In this document: piece after piece, positions 9,801 to 21,088 of the stretch | Position numbering within the stretch: the stretch's first letter is position 1 | How the letters are laid out: each line of letters opens with the position of its first letter | DNA from: Ligustrum vulgare | Taxonomy: Eukaryota; Streptophyta; Magnoliopsida; Lamiales; Oleaceae | Assembly: GCA_963555705.1 (NCBI GenBank) | Contig: OY743190.1 | Span: forward strand, 14,359,501-14,423,500 | Direction: 5' to 3' | DNA length: 64,000 nucleotides | Notes under the pieces: generated by a model | What the model saw: only the letters and a program-made list of their open reading frames with translations | Database searches by the model: none | What the model was told of the DNA's origin: nothing | Made by a program: the position numbers and the translations under genes

Positions 9801-11060
9801 ATGTTAAGAGCTGTTTTGATTTCCTGTGTTCTCTTGTCTCTGTGTTCATCATCATCATATGCTCAATCATGTGCAAAATACAACTTTCCCAGTAACCAAA
9901 TTTTCAGTTCCTGCAATGATCTCCCATACTTAAATTCATTTCTTCACTGGAATTACGACTCCTCTTCGAAAACAGTAAGAATGGCCTATCGACACGCGGT
10001 TGTTACGGCCTCTAGATGGGTCGCCTGGGCCATTAATCCAAGGTCTCAAGGCATGGTTGGCGCTCAATCACTCGTCGCTTTCCAGAAATCTGATGGAACC
10101 ATGAGAGCTTATACAGCACCCATCACTACTTACCAGACTCAGTTGCAGGAAGGAGATTTGAGCTTCCCAGTTTCAGATTTATCAGCAGTGTATTCAAAGA
10201 ATGAAATCGTTATTTTTGCCACGCTGAAGCTGGGAAATTTAAGCTCCACTGTTAACCAGGTTTGGCAGGACGGTCCACTCTCAGGAGATGCCCCTGCAAT
10301 GCATCCTACATCTGGTTCCAACGTCCGATCCGTAGGGACCCTAAATCTTCTTTCAGGAGAATCAAGAACATCAGCAGCAGGGGTATCAAATTCCAAAACA
10401 AAGAAGAGAAATGTAAGTGGTTAAATCCCATGTATTAGAATTATTCTCAGACTGAAGAATCCAATCCAATTTTTTGGTTAATGAATGAATATGCAGATTC
10501 ATGGAGTACTGAATGCAGTGAGTTGGGGTATCATGATGCCTATTGGTGCTTTATTCGCAAGGTACTTAAGGGTCTTTCCATCTGCTGATCCTGCTTGGTT
10601 TTATCTTCACGGAGCTTGCCAAACCTCGGCCTACATCATCGGAGTCGCCGGCTGGGCTACCGGTCTCCGGCTAGGAAGTCAGTCTCCCGGAGTTCAATAC
10701 ACGTCCCACAGGACCATTGGAATAGTTCTCTTCTGTCTAGGGACCCTCCAGGTATTTGCTTTGCTTCTAAGGCCGAAAAAGGACCACAAATTCAGATTTT
10801 ACTGGAACATCTACCACCACTCAGTGGGATACGCAGTCATCGTCCTAAGTATTATCAATATTTTCAAGGGATTCGACATATTAAATCCTGAGAACAAATG
10901 GGAGAGAGCCTATGTCGGGATCCTGGTGGTTCTGGCATTTTTTGCTGCAATACTGGAAGCTTATACATGGTATGTAGTTGTGAAGAGGAAGAGATCTGCT
11001 GCTTCTAAAAAGATGCCTAATGGGGTGAATGGAACAAATGGATATGGAGAAAGGGTATGA
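9801..11060 (+). CDS. Cytochrome b561 and DOMON domain-containing protein (AIR12-like N-terminus)
   Basis: Two exons, 9801-10412 and 10497-11060, joined by an 84-bp GT-AG intron in phase 0, give 391 aa, the usual length. Residues 1 to about 22 form a signal peptide ending ...SSYAQ. Residues ~45-165 are the DOMON domain, thought to bind heme b outside the cell. From residue 205 on is the b561 membrane core, with heme-ligand candidates H206 (HGVLN), H242 (HGACQ), H275 (HRTIG) and H311/H312 (YHH). The C-terminus is a basic cytosolic tail. The family is thought to carry electrons from cytosolic ascorbate across the plasma membrane, and several members are auxin-responsive. The in-frame GTG at 9780 is upstream of the first real ATG and was rejected as start. 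No damage is visible. Confidence 0.93.
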
Positions 11061-11747
11061 AAGTAGGGTGGTTCAATTTTCTGATGAATCTTTCATATTT
11101 TTGTGTTGTTGTATCTATGTATGTCTACTTTTCCATTGAAGGTGATGATGCTAGGGTGCTTTTACTGGGGAGAGTTTAGAGATGATACAAGTTTTTCCCC
11201 CTTTTTTTTTTTTTTATTATTGATGATGTAGTATATTTGTTGTTTCTTTAATGTATCAGAGTATATTTCGTATTTTTCCAGCATTATTTACATTTTATTT
11301 CAATTTTCTTTAACAATTCGTCCAAAGAATTCACCTGTGTTTTAGGTATGGCAAGCGATAGAAACTATTGTTTTCATATTCACTCAAATGACTAAGCCGC
11401 CTCATGTTAAACTATTTATAAATAAATTTATAAACAATACATTTTCTCAAACCACTTTTTAACTACACATATTTTTCCCAAATTACTTTTTAACAATATA
11501 TTTTATTTCGAAAATATCACATTTTTTGCTTATAAATAAAAAACTTTTATCAAACAGAGATAATTCAAACATTATTCAAATTTTACATGCCAAATCAAAC
11601 TACCTAGTAGTATCCAGAAAAAAAATTAAATATATACCGTCATGTAAGTGCATGTTTGGTCTCACACAATTTTTTCAACATTTTCTTTAAATTCATTTTC
11701 AACCACACATTTCTATGGGACCCTACCACTTTTTACAATTTTCAACC
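11061..11747. other. 3' flank of the DOMON-b561 gene and MITE-like AT-rich DNA
   Basis: The first ~230 bases are presumably the 3' untranslated region. From about 11400 the sequence is AT-rich with repeated CTTTTTAACTACACAT and TTTTCAACCACACA blocks. Similar blocks occur in the MITE at 60509-60680, near 53200-53280 and near 57600. The solo LTR at 11753 is inserted into such a block. I see no gene. Confidence 0.5.
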
Positions 11748-13051
11748 ACACATGTAACGTCCCGAATTCCGTGGAGCTCGGGACGCCACGTCATCCTTTA
11801 AATCTGATTTTATTGCGAAAATAATTAAAAATTGCAAACATCATATTTATTATTTGAAACCTTTAAAACAACATTTTTGCGGAAGAAATGAATTTATAAA
11901 ACATCACATCCATTGTTTAAAAGTTAAAGCGGAAACTAAATTTTAATCAATTTGATTAAAACAATTCATAAAAATTAAATCTTAAGTTTTAAAGTAAAGC
12001 AACGATAAATAATTAAATTGATGACATTTATGAAACTTGACTTAAAAGAAAAATTAACATTATTTTTGATTTGCCACCGATGTCATTTCATTCGCCGTCA
12101 ACTCCGTCATCTGCAAAATTTTGTTTTGGAAAACGTGAGTATTTCATAGTAGACTCGCGCACAATAATCATTTAACATTATAAATTAAAACACATAGTCA
12201 TGATATTCAAGTCTCAGGTATCTAACGATCACCAGTATTCTCATGAACATACAAGTTCAAGTCTCATGCATTTAAGCAAGTAAATTCTCGTAACATAGTC
12301 TCATGCTTAGAAAATGATGTAATTCTCATGAACACAATCATACATGTTAAACTTATAATCAAAATAATTATCGATGCTCACTTTTGAAAAACGTAAATTT
12401 GTAGATTAGAGTCTACCTCAAATCACGAGTTTGAAAGTTGAGCAAGAAAGTTCACGTTGTTCTTCTAACTGTTCAAGCGCATCGTCTAGCCAATAGTAAA
12501 TAAACCTTAAAGTGGTATTTGGAAATCAAATGTTTCAATTGAAAGAGTTTTAAAAGAAGAAATAAAAGTTTAGGGATTAAAATTAAAATCAAACATAGTT
12601 GGGATTTGAAAATAGTTGAAATCAAAATAAATGATTTGCAAAAGCTTAGAGTTGAATAAAATATTTTAAAACCAAAAGATCAAAATAATACTTTTAAAAA
12701 CTAAAGGGGACTGGCAAGGAGTATTTTCGAAACTTAATAGGGCTGAAATAAGTAACTTTAAAACTGAAGGTGCTGAATTAAAACATTTTAAAACTTGAGA
12801 CTGAATTAAAAAGTTTTGAAATCATGAGGGCTAATTAATAAAACTCTTTTAAAACAAGGGCTGAAATAAAATGTATTAGGAATCAGAGATTGAAGTTTGA
12901 TACTTTTAAAAACTGAAATGACTGAAATAAATATTTTCAAAACTTGGGGCTGAAACTTATTACTTTCAAAATTGGGCACTAAAATGGGCTTTTCGAAAAA
13001 TTAGTGGGCTGACTTATAAGATTTTAAATCTGCAGGGATTGAATTAAATAC

Positions 13052-13967
13052 TGATGAGTTCCGGAGTGGCTCGAAGAACGTTGACCCGTTGCACGTGCCC
13101 GTAGGACCAATAACGAGACAAAGAGCCAAAAGAATCAAGCAGGCAATGCAAGGATTCATGCAAGCGTGGATGGACGAGTGCTCTAGTGCAAAGACTTCAT
13201 TTACGTTGCATAACAATGTGGAAGAGGAGCCAAAGTTATTGCAATACATTGGGATCAAGGAAGAACAAGAAATTGGGCAGCAATTGAATCACGGCCGTAA
13301 AGCCTGATATTACGACCGTAACGGATTCACGGCCGTAAAGCCAAAATTACGGCCGTAACACTACAATGGCGAAATTATGCAGAAGAGGACTTACGGCCGT
13401 AACCCTCTATTTCACGGCCGTAAAAATTTTAGTAGTTTTAATTCAGAATATTGATTACGGCCGTAAAGGTCATTTTCACGGCCGTAACATATGTTGTCAA
13501 TTTTTAATCCGTAGCTTGTTTACGGCCGTAAAGGTCATTTTCACGGCCGTAACTTAAGTTCCGAATTTTAAGTTAATGTTAAGCGTTTTTAGCTTTTTAG
13601 TTTAGGTTGAATTCTAGTTTATTTTTAGTTGCTTTATTTTCTTTGCCTATATATATGGCTTTATTCAGCATTGTAAGATACAACTTTTATTCTTGGGATT
13701 AATGATATTGAAGGTGAGATATTCCCTTATATTTTCTTCGTGTTCTCGTCGAACAAATTGAACTTATCAAAGGATTTGACAACCTTTGTGGCGTTCCCCC
13801 TTTGTGGTTCTTATCTCCGCATCGTAACGGGTTTTGGGTTTAATATACCCATAGTTCTTGCGTCGTGAGGTCGGGGTTGCATTGTTACCGTCTACTATCT
13901 TGGATTTTAGAGTTTTCCGGCGTTTAATTCCGCGTGTTCTTGGTGATCCCCATAACGGATCACATCA
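13052..13967 (+). repeat. 5' LTR of the chromovirus-type element
   Basis: 916 bp, TGATG...CATCA. Its first 255 bases repeat the integrase C-terminal coding sequence. An array of ACGGCCGTAA motifs follows (13290-13553), then a TATA-like TATATATATGG (about 13651) and a leader with a TTGTAAG.TACAACTTTTATTC end. Confidence 0.95.
13290..13553 (+). repeat. Array of palindromic TTACGGCCGTAA motifs in the 5' LTR
   Basis: Ten copies of the core ACGGCCGTAA occur in about 265 bp, one degenerate (ACGACCGTAA). They begin either with TT (giving the 12-bp palindrome TTACGGCCGTAA) or with TC. The array starts right before the stop codon of the LTR-encoded integrase tail. The twin array in the 3' LTR is at 19554-19817. 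Confidence 0.9.
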
Positions 13968-13969
13968 TC

Positions 13970-13982
13970 TGGTATCAGAGCC
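13970..13982 (+). other. Primer-binding site, initiator tRNA-Met type
   Basis: TGGTATCAGAGCC begins three bases after the 5' LTR. Confidence 0.9.
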
Positions 13983-14607
13983 TGTCTCTAAAACCAATTA
14001 TTTAGTATTCCAGTTCTTTTTCTTTTATTTCCAGTTATTAATCATTCAAAAAAAAAAATTCATTCCAATTCGTGTTTCTTGAAATTTCTCCAGAAAATTC
14101 AAGATTTGCCAATTTCTGTTTTTCTTGTTCTTGATTATTCTTGTTGAATAGGATATTATTATTAAAAAAAAAAATCCGAAAATTACAAAAAAAAAAAAAA
14201 AAAAGAAGAAAAAAAGTTAGTTATTGATTTGGACAAGAAATCAAGAAAATAATCTTGGGCAAATCTTTCCAACAAATCCTTGTTTCCATAAAATTCTTTA
14301 TTCTTGTTTCCATAAAACTTCTTCTTGCAATAGAATTCTTGTTTCCATAATTTCTTTCTTAAATTTCCTAATTCCAATATTTTCCATCAACTTTCCTTAT
14401 TTACACTTTGGGGTTTATTCCACAAGGACCAAATCCGTGACTAGTTTGGTGGGTTCTTTGAGAACGTGGGAAAAAAGGAAATAGAGAGGAAAAAGGCAGA
14501 GTGGTGAGAATAATAGAGGGAAAAAGCCAAATTGAGTGATACACGAGCGATAAAACAGTGAGGATCTTTATTAAATATTTTTTTTTCTCTTTTCTTTATT
14601 ACTAACC

Positions 14608-15102
14608 ATGTCACAGAAGGAAGTTTCGTCAACGGAAAAGGATCTTCAAGATTTCAAAATGCTTGCAATAGTGGAGGAACGTTTTGCAAAATTTGAGGCG
14701 AGGTTGGATGCCAAGTTGGAAGCAAAATTTGGTCCACAATCCGGCATGAATGTGGAAGGGGCTAATAATCCAAGGAAGACACGAGGTGCGGGAAATGTTC
14801 AACCACGTCAAGAACAACCGCGCAATTTTCCTAATTTACGGAGACCACTAAGGTATGACTTCAACCCACAATTTAGAGCTAGGACTGAACGTGTTGAGGT
14901 TGTTGATAGTGATGAGGATAGTGGTGATTTATCTATTACTAGTGTTGGTAGGAGACGAGATCGGGGAGAAAGACGTGATAGGGGATATAGGCGTGATCGT
15001 AGGGATGATGTCGATGGACATGTTGGAAACATTAAAATGTCCAGTCCCTCGTTTCAAGGTAAAAGTATCCGGACGTTTATTTTGAATGGGAAAAGAGGGT
15101 AG
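14608..15102 (+). pseudogene. Gag N-terminal part, ending in a frameshift
   Basis: The ORF starts with ATG at 14608 and encodes a lysine-rich helical N-terminus, a proline/arginine-rich linker and an Arg-Asp repeat-like stretch (about residues 115-135). Near 15066 one base appears to be missing: the reading frame changes and terminates at 15102, while the typical gag capsid sequence continues in another frame without a break. The defect is a single deletion, so the copy decayed only recently. Confidence 0.85.
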
Positions 15103-15149
15103 AATTAATTTTTGATTGTCATGATTATTCTGAAGCTAAAAAGGTTAAA

Positions 15150-17951
15150 TTGGCAGTCGTAGAATTTACTGATTATGCTATAGTATGGTGGGATCAATTG
15201 GTAACTAGTAAAAGGAGAAATGGGGAGAGGCCTATTGAAACTTGGGATGAGTTGAAGGCCCTTATGAGAAAACGATTCGTGCCTGGACATTACTATAGGG
15301 ATCTCTACCAAAAATTACAAACACTTTCCCAAGGTAGTAAGAGTGTGGAGGGTTACCATAGGGAGATGGAGGTTGCCATGATTAGGGCAAATATAGAGGA
15401 AGACCCCGAGGCTACCATGGCTAGATTTTTAAATGGTTTAAATCGAGATATTGCTAATGTTATTGAATTGCAGCATTATATCGATTTGGAGGAGATGCTT
15501 CACATGGCCATGAAAGTGGAGCGACAATTAAAAAGGAAGGGAACTTCCAAATTCTCTACCAATTCCAATTCTTTTGGAAGGTCTACATGGAGTGGGACTT
15601 CTAAAAATGAAGGGATTGTGCAGAAAAATAAATTTGAAGCACCAAAGGGAAAAATAGAGCCACCCAACAAAGGTAAAATTGCTTCTGATTCTCAAACTAC
15701 TAGGACTAGGGATATTCGTTGTTTTAAATGTTCGGGTTTAGGACATATTTCTTCACAATGTCCAAATAAACGAATATTAGTTTTGCGTGATGGGGTATTA
15801 AGTTCGAAGGATGAGAAAGGGGGAGAAGTGGAGGATGAGTATAAGGATATGCCAGCTCTAGAGGATGTTAGTGAAAATGATGATGCGGACTATGCAGTAG
15901 CTAAATCACTTGTCACTAGGAGAGCCCTTAGTACTCAAGTTAAGGTGGAAGAGTCGGGTGAGCAGCGAGAAAATATGTTTCATACTAGGTGCTTTGTGAA
16001 TAACAAGGTGTGTAGTTTGATAATAGATGGGGGTAGTTGTGCGAACGTTGCTAGCACTACTCTAGTAGAGAAATTGTGCCTACCTATGCTAAAACACCCT
16101 AGGCCATATAAGCTACAGTGGTTAAATGAATCGGGCGAGATTAAGGTAGATAAACAGGTGGTAGTTGATTTGGCGATTGGGAAGTATGAAGATAGCGTGG
16201 TTTGTGATGTGGTACCCATGCATGCGGGGCACATCTTGTTGGGCAGGCCATGGCAATTCGATAGGAAGGTTATTCATGATGGATTTAAAAATAGGTATAC
16301 CTTCACTAAGGATGGGAAAAATGTCAAACTAATGCCTTTGTCACCTCAACAGGTCTATGAAGACCAATTGAAATTAAAAAGTGAGGAAGAGAGAAAGAGG
16401 GTCGGGACCACGATCCCGGAAAAAGGAGAGTTGAGTGAACAGAAGAGGGTCGGGACCACGATCCCGGAAAAAGGAGAGTTGTGTGAAAAACCGAGAGTTG
16501 GGACCACGATCCCAGAAAAAGGAGAGAGTGTGAAGAGTGCCAGTAAAAGAGAGAAAACAAAGGTAAGCTTCTACGCAAAACAGAGTGATATCACTAAAGC
16601 TATTTCTACAAATAAACCTGTGATTTTACTAATGTACAAGGAATCTCTCCTTGTGCTCAATGAAGCTAACCACTCCCTCCCCAGTTTAGCTGTGTCTCTT
16701 TTGCAAGAATTTGCAGATTTATTTCCCGAGGAGATTCCGGGTGGGCTGCCGCCAATTCGAGGGATTGAACACCAGATTGACTTCGTGCCAGGAGCGGTCA
16801 TTCCAAACAGGCCAGCTTATAGGAGCAATTCAGAAGAGACCAAGGAGCTACAAAAGCAGGTTGAAGAGCTGCTGAAAAAGGGCTATGTTCGGGAAAGCAT
16901 GAGCCCATGTGCAGTACCAGTTCTGTTGGTACCCAAAAAGGATGGGACTTGGAGGATGTGCGTGGACTGTAGGGCAGTCAACAATATTACGGTAAAGTAT
17001 CGCCATCCCATACCTAGACTTTATGACATGCTTGATGAACTTTATGGTGCTAGTATTTTTAGTAAAATAGACCTTAAGAGTGGTTATCACCAAATTTGTA
17101 TGAAAGAAGGTGATGAATGGAAAACCGCCTTCAAAACCAAATATGGTTTATATGAATGGATGGTTATGCCGTTCGGCCTCTCAAATGCACCTAGCACTTT
17201 TATGAGATTAATGAATCATGTCTTGCGTGCTTACATTGGTAAATTTGTCGTGGTATACTTTGATGACATTCTGGTATATAGTAAGAACTTAGGTGATCAC
17301 ATTGAACATTTAAGATCTGTTTTGGAAGTTTTGAAAACTGATAAACTATATGCTAATTTTAAAAAGTGTACTTTTCGCATGGAAAAGGTAATTTTTCTTG
17401 GTTTTGTCGTTAGTTCTAATGGTGTTGAGGTAGATGAGGAGAAAATTCGTGCTATTAAAGAATGGCCAACTCCCAAAAGTATTACGGAGGTTGGGAGCTT
17501 CCACGGGTTGGCTGGGTTTTATAGGAGGTTTGTTAAAGATTTTAGCACACTTGCAGGACCACTAATAGAAATAGTCAAGAAGAGTGTAGGATTCCATTGG
17601 GGGGAAGCACAAGAAAATGCTTTTAAAATGCTTAAGGATAGGTTATGTTCTGCACCGGTTTTAGCTTTACCTAACTTTAACCAAACCTTTGAGATTGAAT
17701 GTGATGCATCAGGCATAGGTATTGGAGCTGTTCTTATGCAGGAAAAAAGACCGATTGCATTTTTCAGTGAAAAGCTGAGTGGGGCAGTCTTGAATTATCC
17801 TACCTACGAAAAGGAGCTTTATACTCTTGTTCGTGCCTTGGAAACATCGCAGCACTATCTGTGGCCAAAGGAATTCGTTATACACACTGACCACGAGTCA
17901 CTGAAACACCTCAAGGGACAAGGTAAGCTAAACAAAAGACATGCCCGTTAG
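15150..17951 (+). pseudogene. Gag capsid - zinc knuckle - protease - RT - RNase H
   Basis: A 933-aa open frame; the real coding in this frame begins just after the frameshift near 15068. In order: retrotransposon gag domain (WWDQL and [10 protein letters not shown] segments); CCHC knuckle [14 protein letters not shown] at 15720-15762; aspartic protease with DGGSCANV at about 16024; a threefold peptide repeat (16399-16530); RT with YFDDILVYS at 17256; and the RNase H start ([21 protein letters not shown]). It ends at a TAG at 17949-17951 inside RNase H, where family members have a Trp codon (TGG to TAG). The product would be a Ty3 polyprotein acting in virus-like particles. Confidence 0.93.
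16399..16530 (+). repeat. Threefold in-frame repeat between protease and RT
   Basis: Three copies of a ~50-bp unit encode the peptide [11 protein letters not shown] with a variable spacer. Each unit contains GGGACCACGATCCC, an imperfect palindrome. The unit spacing keeps the reading frame. Confidence 0.9.
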
Positions 17952-18374
17952 ATGGAATTCATTGTGACCTTTCCATATGTCATTCGTTATAAGCAAGGTA
18001 AAGAGAATGTGGTAGCAGATGCCCTTTCTCGCAGGTATGTTCTCTTAACTTCTTTAAATGCGAAGTTGCTTGGGTTCGAATATATTAAAGGTATGTATGC
18101 TAATGACCCTAATTTTTCTACCATTTATGCTTCATGTGAAAAAGGTGCAATTGATAAATTTTATAGGCATGATGGCTATCTGTTTAGGGAAAGTAAACTT
18201 TGTGTGCCTAATTGTTCTATGCGTGAATTGCTTGTGCGTGAGGCTCATGGTGGGGGGTTAATGGGGCACTTTGGTGTTTTTAAGACATTAGAAACTTTAC
18301 AAGAGCATTTTTATTGGCCTAAAATGAAAAAGGATGTTCACCATATTTGTGAAAGATGCATAACTTGTAAATAA
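17952..18374 (+). pseudogene. RNase H end and integrase zinc-binding domain
   Basis: This continues in frame after the TAG at 17949. It carries the RNase H-integrase junction ([19 protein letters not shown]) and the HHCC zinc finger of integrase (H..H...CERCITC). It ends at a TAA at 18372-18374 directly after the second cysteine pair. Both stops sit in otherwise intact coding sequence. Confidence 0.9.
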
Positions 18375-18401
18375 TCTAAGTCTAGAGTCTTACCACAAGG
18401 T

Positions 18402-19571
18402 TTGTATACACCTTTGCCCATACCTAATGAACCTTGGGTAGATATATCTATGGATTTTGTGTTAGGTCTGCCTAGGACAAAAAAAGGTAAAGACTCGATA
18501 TTTGTGGTGGTAGACAGGTTTAGCAAAATGGCGCATTTTATTCCTTGTAATAAAACTGATGACGCAACTAACATAGCGGACCTATTCTTTAGGGAAGTTG
18601 TAAGACTCCATGGGATACCTAGGAGTATTGTGTCTGATAGGGATGTTAAGTTCCTAAGCTACTTTTGGAAAGTCTTGTGGGGGAAAATGGGTACTAAATT
18701 GTTATTTTCTACTACATGTCACCCACAAACTGATGGTCAAACCGAGGTAGTTAATAGGACATTAATCCAACTTTTGCACACTATAATAAATAAGAATCTA
18801 AAAAGTTGGGAGGAATGTTTGCCATTTGTGGAATTTGCTTATAATCGATCTGTGCATTCTACTACTTCATGTTCACCTTTTGAAGTTGTTTATGGTTTCA
18901 ACCCGCTAACTCCTCTTGATTTAATTCCTTTACCTGCAGATGAACGGAGCAGTTTGGACGGGGCGAAAAAGGATAAGTTTGTGAAAGAACTTCATGAGAA
19001 GGTGAAAGGACAAATTGAAAAGAAAAATCAGCGTTATGCGACTCATGCCAACAAAAGTAGGAGGCAAGTAACGTTCGAGCCAGGTGATTGGGTGTGGGTG
19101 CACTTGCGAAAGGAGCGATTCCCAACCCTAAGAAAGTCTAAGTTGCAGCCAAGAGGCGATGGACCTTTTCAGATCCTTGAAAAGATAAATGAGAATGCAT
19201 ATAAACTCGATCTTCCAGGTGAGTATAACGTGTCTGCTTCTTTTAATGTTGCTGATCTTTCTCTGTTTGATGCAGGTGATGATTCGAGGACGAATCCTTT
19301 TCAACAGGGAGGGGATGATGAGTTCCGGAGTGGCTCGAAGAACGTTGACCCGTTGCACGTGCCCGTAGGACCAATAACGAGACAAAGAGCCAAAAGAATC
19401 AAGCAGGCAATGCAAGGATTCATGCAAGCGTGGATGGACGAGTGCTCTAGTGCAAAGACTTCATTTACGTTGCATAACAATGTGGAAGAGGAGCCAAAGT
19501 TATTGCAATACATTGGGATCAAGGAAGAACAAGAAATTGGGCAGCAATTGAATCACGGCCGTAAAGCCTGA
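18402..19571 (+). pseudogene. Integrase core and C-terminal tail, reading into the 3' LTR
   Basis: The integrase catalytic core has the acidic residues of the DDE triad: D in [10 protein letters not shown] in VSDRDVKF, and E in [11 protein letters not shown]. It is followed by a GPY-like C-terminal region and NVADLSLFD. The frame crosses the polypurine tract (encoding QQGGDDE) and continues 255 bases into the LTR. It encodes a basic tail with [10 protein letters not shown] and stops at 19571. C-terminal tails encoded across the 3' LTR are a feature of CRM elements. The two upstream stops disconnect it from gag. Confidence 0.92.
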
Positions 19572-20231
19572 TATTACGACCGTAACGGATTCACGGCCGT
19601 AAAGCCAAAATTACGGCCGTAACACTACAATGGCGAAATTATGCAGAAGAGGACTTACGGCCGTAACCCTCTATTTCACGGCCGTAAAAATTTTAGTAGT
19701 TTTAATTCAGAATATTGATTACGGCCGTAAAGGTCATTTTCACGGCCGTAACATATGTTGTCAATTTTTAATCCGTAGCTTGTTTACGGCCGTAAAGGTC
19801 ATTTTCACGGCCGTAACTTAAGTTCCGAATTTTAAGTTAATGTTAAGCGTTTTTAGCTTTTTAGTTTAGGTTGAATTCTAGTTTATTTTTAGTTGCTTTA
19901 TTTTCTTTGCCTATATATATGGCTTTATTCAGCATTGTAAGATACAACTTTTATTCTTGGGATTAATGATATTGAAGGTGAGATATTCCCTTATATTTTC
20001 TTCGTGTTCTCGTCGAACAAATTGAACTTATCAAAGGATTTGACAACCTTTGTGGCGTTCCCCCTTTGTGGTTCTTATCTCCGCATCGTAACGGGTTTTG
20101 GGTTTAATATACCCATAGTTCTTGCGTCGTGAGGTCGGGGTTGCATTGTTACCGTCTACTATCTTGGATTTTAGAGCTTTCCGGCGTTTAATTCCGCGTG
20201 TTCTTGGTGATCCCCATAACGGATCACATCA
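19316..20231 (+). repeat. 3' LTR of the chromovirus-type element
   Basis: It is the same length as the 5' LTR (916 bp) and almost identical. It follows the polypurine tract, includes the last 255 bases of the integrase frame, and carries the second ACGGCCGTAA array at 19554-19817. Confidence 0.95.
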
Positions 20232-20610
20232 CTTTTCAGAAATAAGAGGAATAACCTATAATTTCAAGAAATTAATAGGGCTGAATAAAATGTTTTAGAA
20301 GTCAAAGACTGAAGTTAACACTTTAAAAACAAAAGGGACTCGAGGGATAATTTACAAAAATCAAAACAATTAAAGGAACAAATTTCTCTCTCTATTTGGT
20401 AAAACGGAGGAGAGACCGAGAGATGGTGATCGATCCATCTCTCCTTGGGACAGCCGGCGATGGTGCGTTTGGAATTTTCGTTCGGTTGGAAGTCATGGAG
20501 GTGATGGTTGCGAAATAAATTCTTGGTTTGGGTGTGATGTGGGAAACGGGGTGGTGGTGTTCCGATGGTGAAGGGTGGTGATGGTTCATGGACTGAGGGA
20601 AGGTGATGAG

Positions 20611-21088
20611 GAAGAAAAATGTGCTTAATATGAAAAGTGGAAGTTTGAGAGGAATTTTTTTGGGGAAATAACAATCATCCATGAATGTGTAGAGCTTGAT
20701 ACTTGGAAGAGGAAAATTTATAGGAAGAAAGAAAAGAAAATGTGAAGTGGAAGATTATAGTAATAATTGGGCAAGAAAAATGTGCTTAATATGAAAAATA
20801 GAAGTTGGGGAGGAATTTTTGGGGAATTAACAATCATCCATGAATGTGTAGAGCTTGATACTTGGAAGAGGAAAATTTATAGGAAGAAAGAAAAGAAAAT
20901 GTGAAGTGGAAGATTGTAGTAATAATTGGGCAAGAAAAATGTGCTTAATATGAAAAATGGAAGTTGGGGAGGAATTTTTGAGGAATTAACAATCATCCAT
21001 GAATGTATATGGCTTGATACTTGGAAGAGGAAAATTTATAGGAAGAAAGAAAAGAAAATGTGAAGTGGAGATTGTAGTAATAATTGGG
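20611..21088 (+). repeat. Three ~160-bp tandem repeats inside the solo LTR
   Basis: Units begin at about 20611, 20772 and 20931, each starting AAGAAAAATGTGCTTAATATG and ending near GTAATAATTGGG. They differ by a few substitutions. They lie in the inverted solo LTR and have no counterpart that I can see in the 4431-7663 LTR. Confidence 0.85.

Larger units (their letters stand above)
13052..20231 (+). mobile_element. Ty3/gypsy chromovirus-type LTR retrotransposon (possibly CRM clade), nearly intact
   Basis: Two 916-bp LTRs (13052-13967 and 19316-20231) are nearly identical; I see one difference, T/C at about 13912/20176. They have TGATG...CATCA ends, an initiator-Met primer site (13970-13982) and a polypurine tract GGGAGGGGA (19308-19316). 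The interior encodes gag, zinc knuckle, protease, RT, RNase H and integrase in order. It is broken by one frameshift (about 15066) and two in-frame stops (17949, 18372). The pol frame continues 255 bases into the 3' LTR, an arrangement known for CRM elements. No chromodomain is recognisable. The flanks AATAC (left) and CTTTT (right) do not match, so the target duplication is absent. Confidence 0.93.

Noticed and set aside
10139..10396. Minus-strand ORF over the DOMON exon
   Set aside because: It overlaps a clearly conserved coding exon and has no own features.
13089..13307. 72-aa ORF in the 5' LTR
   Set aside because: It is the LTR copy of the integrase tail and not a separate gene.
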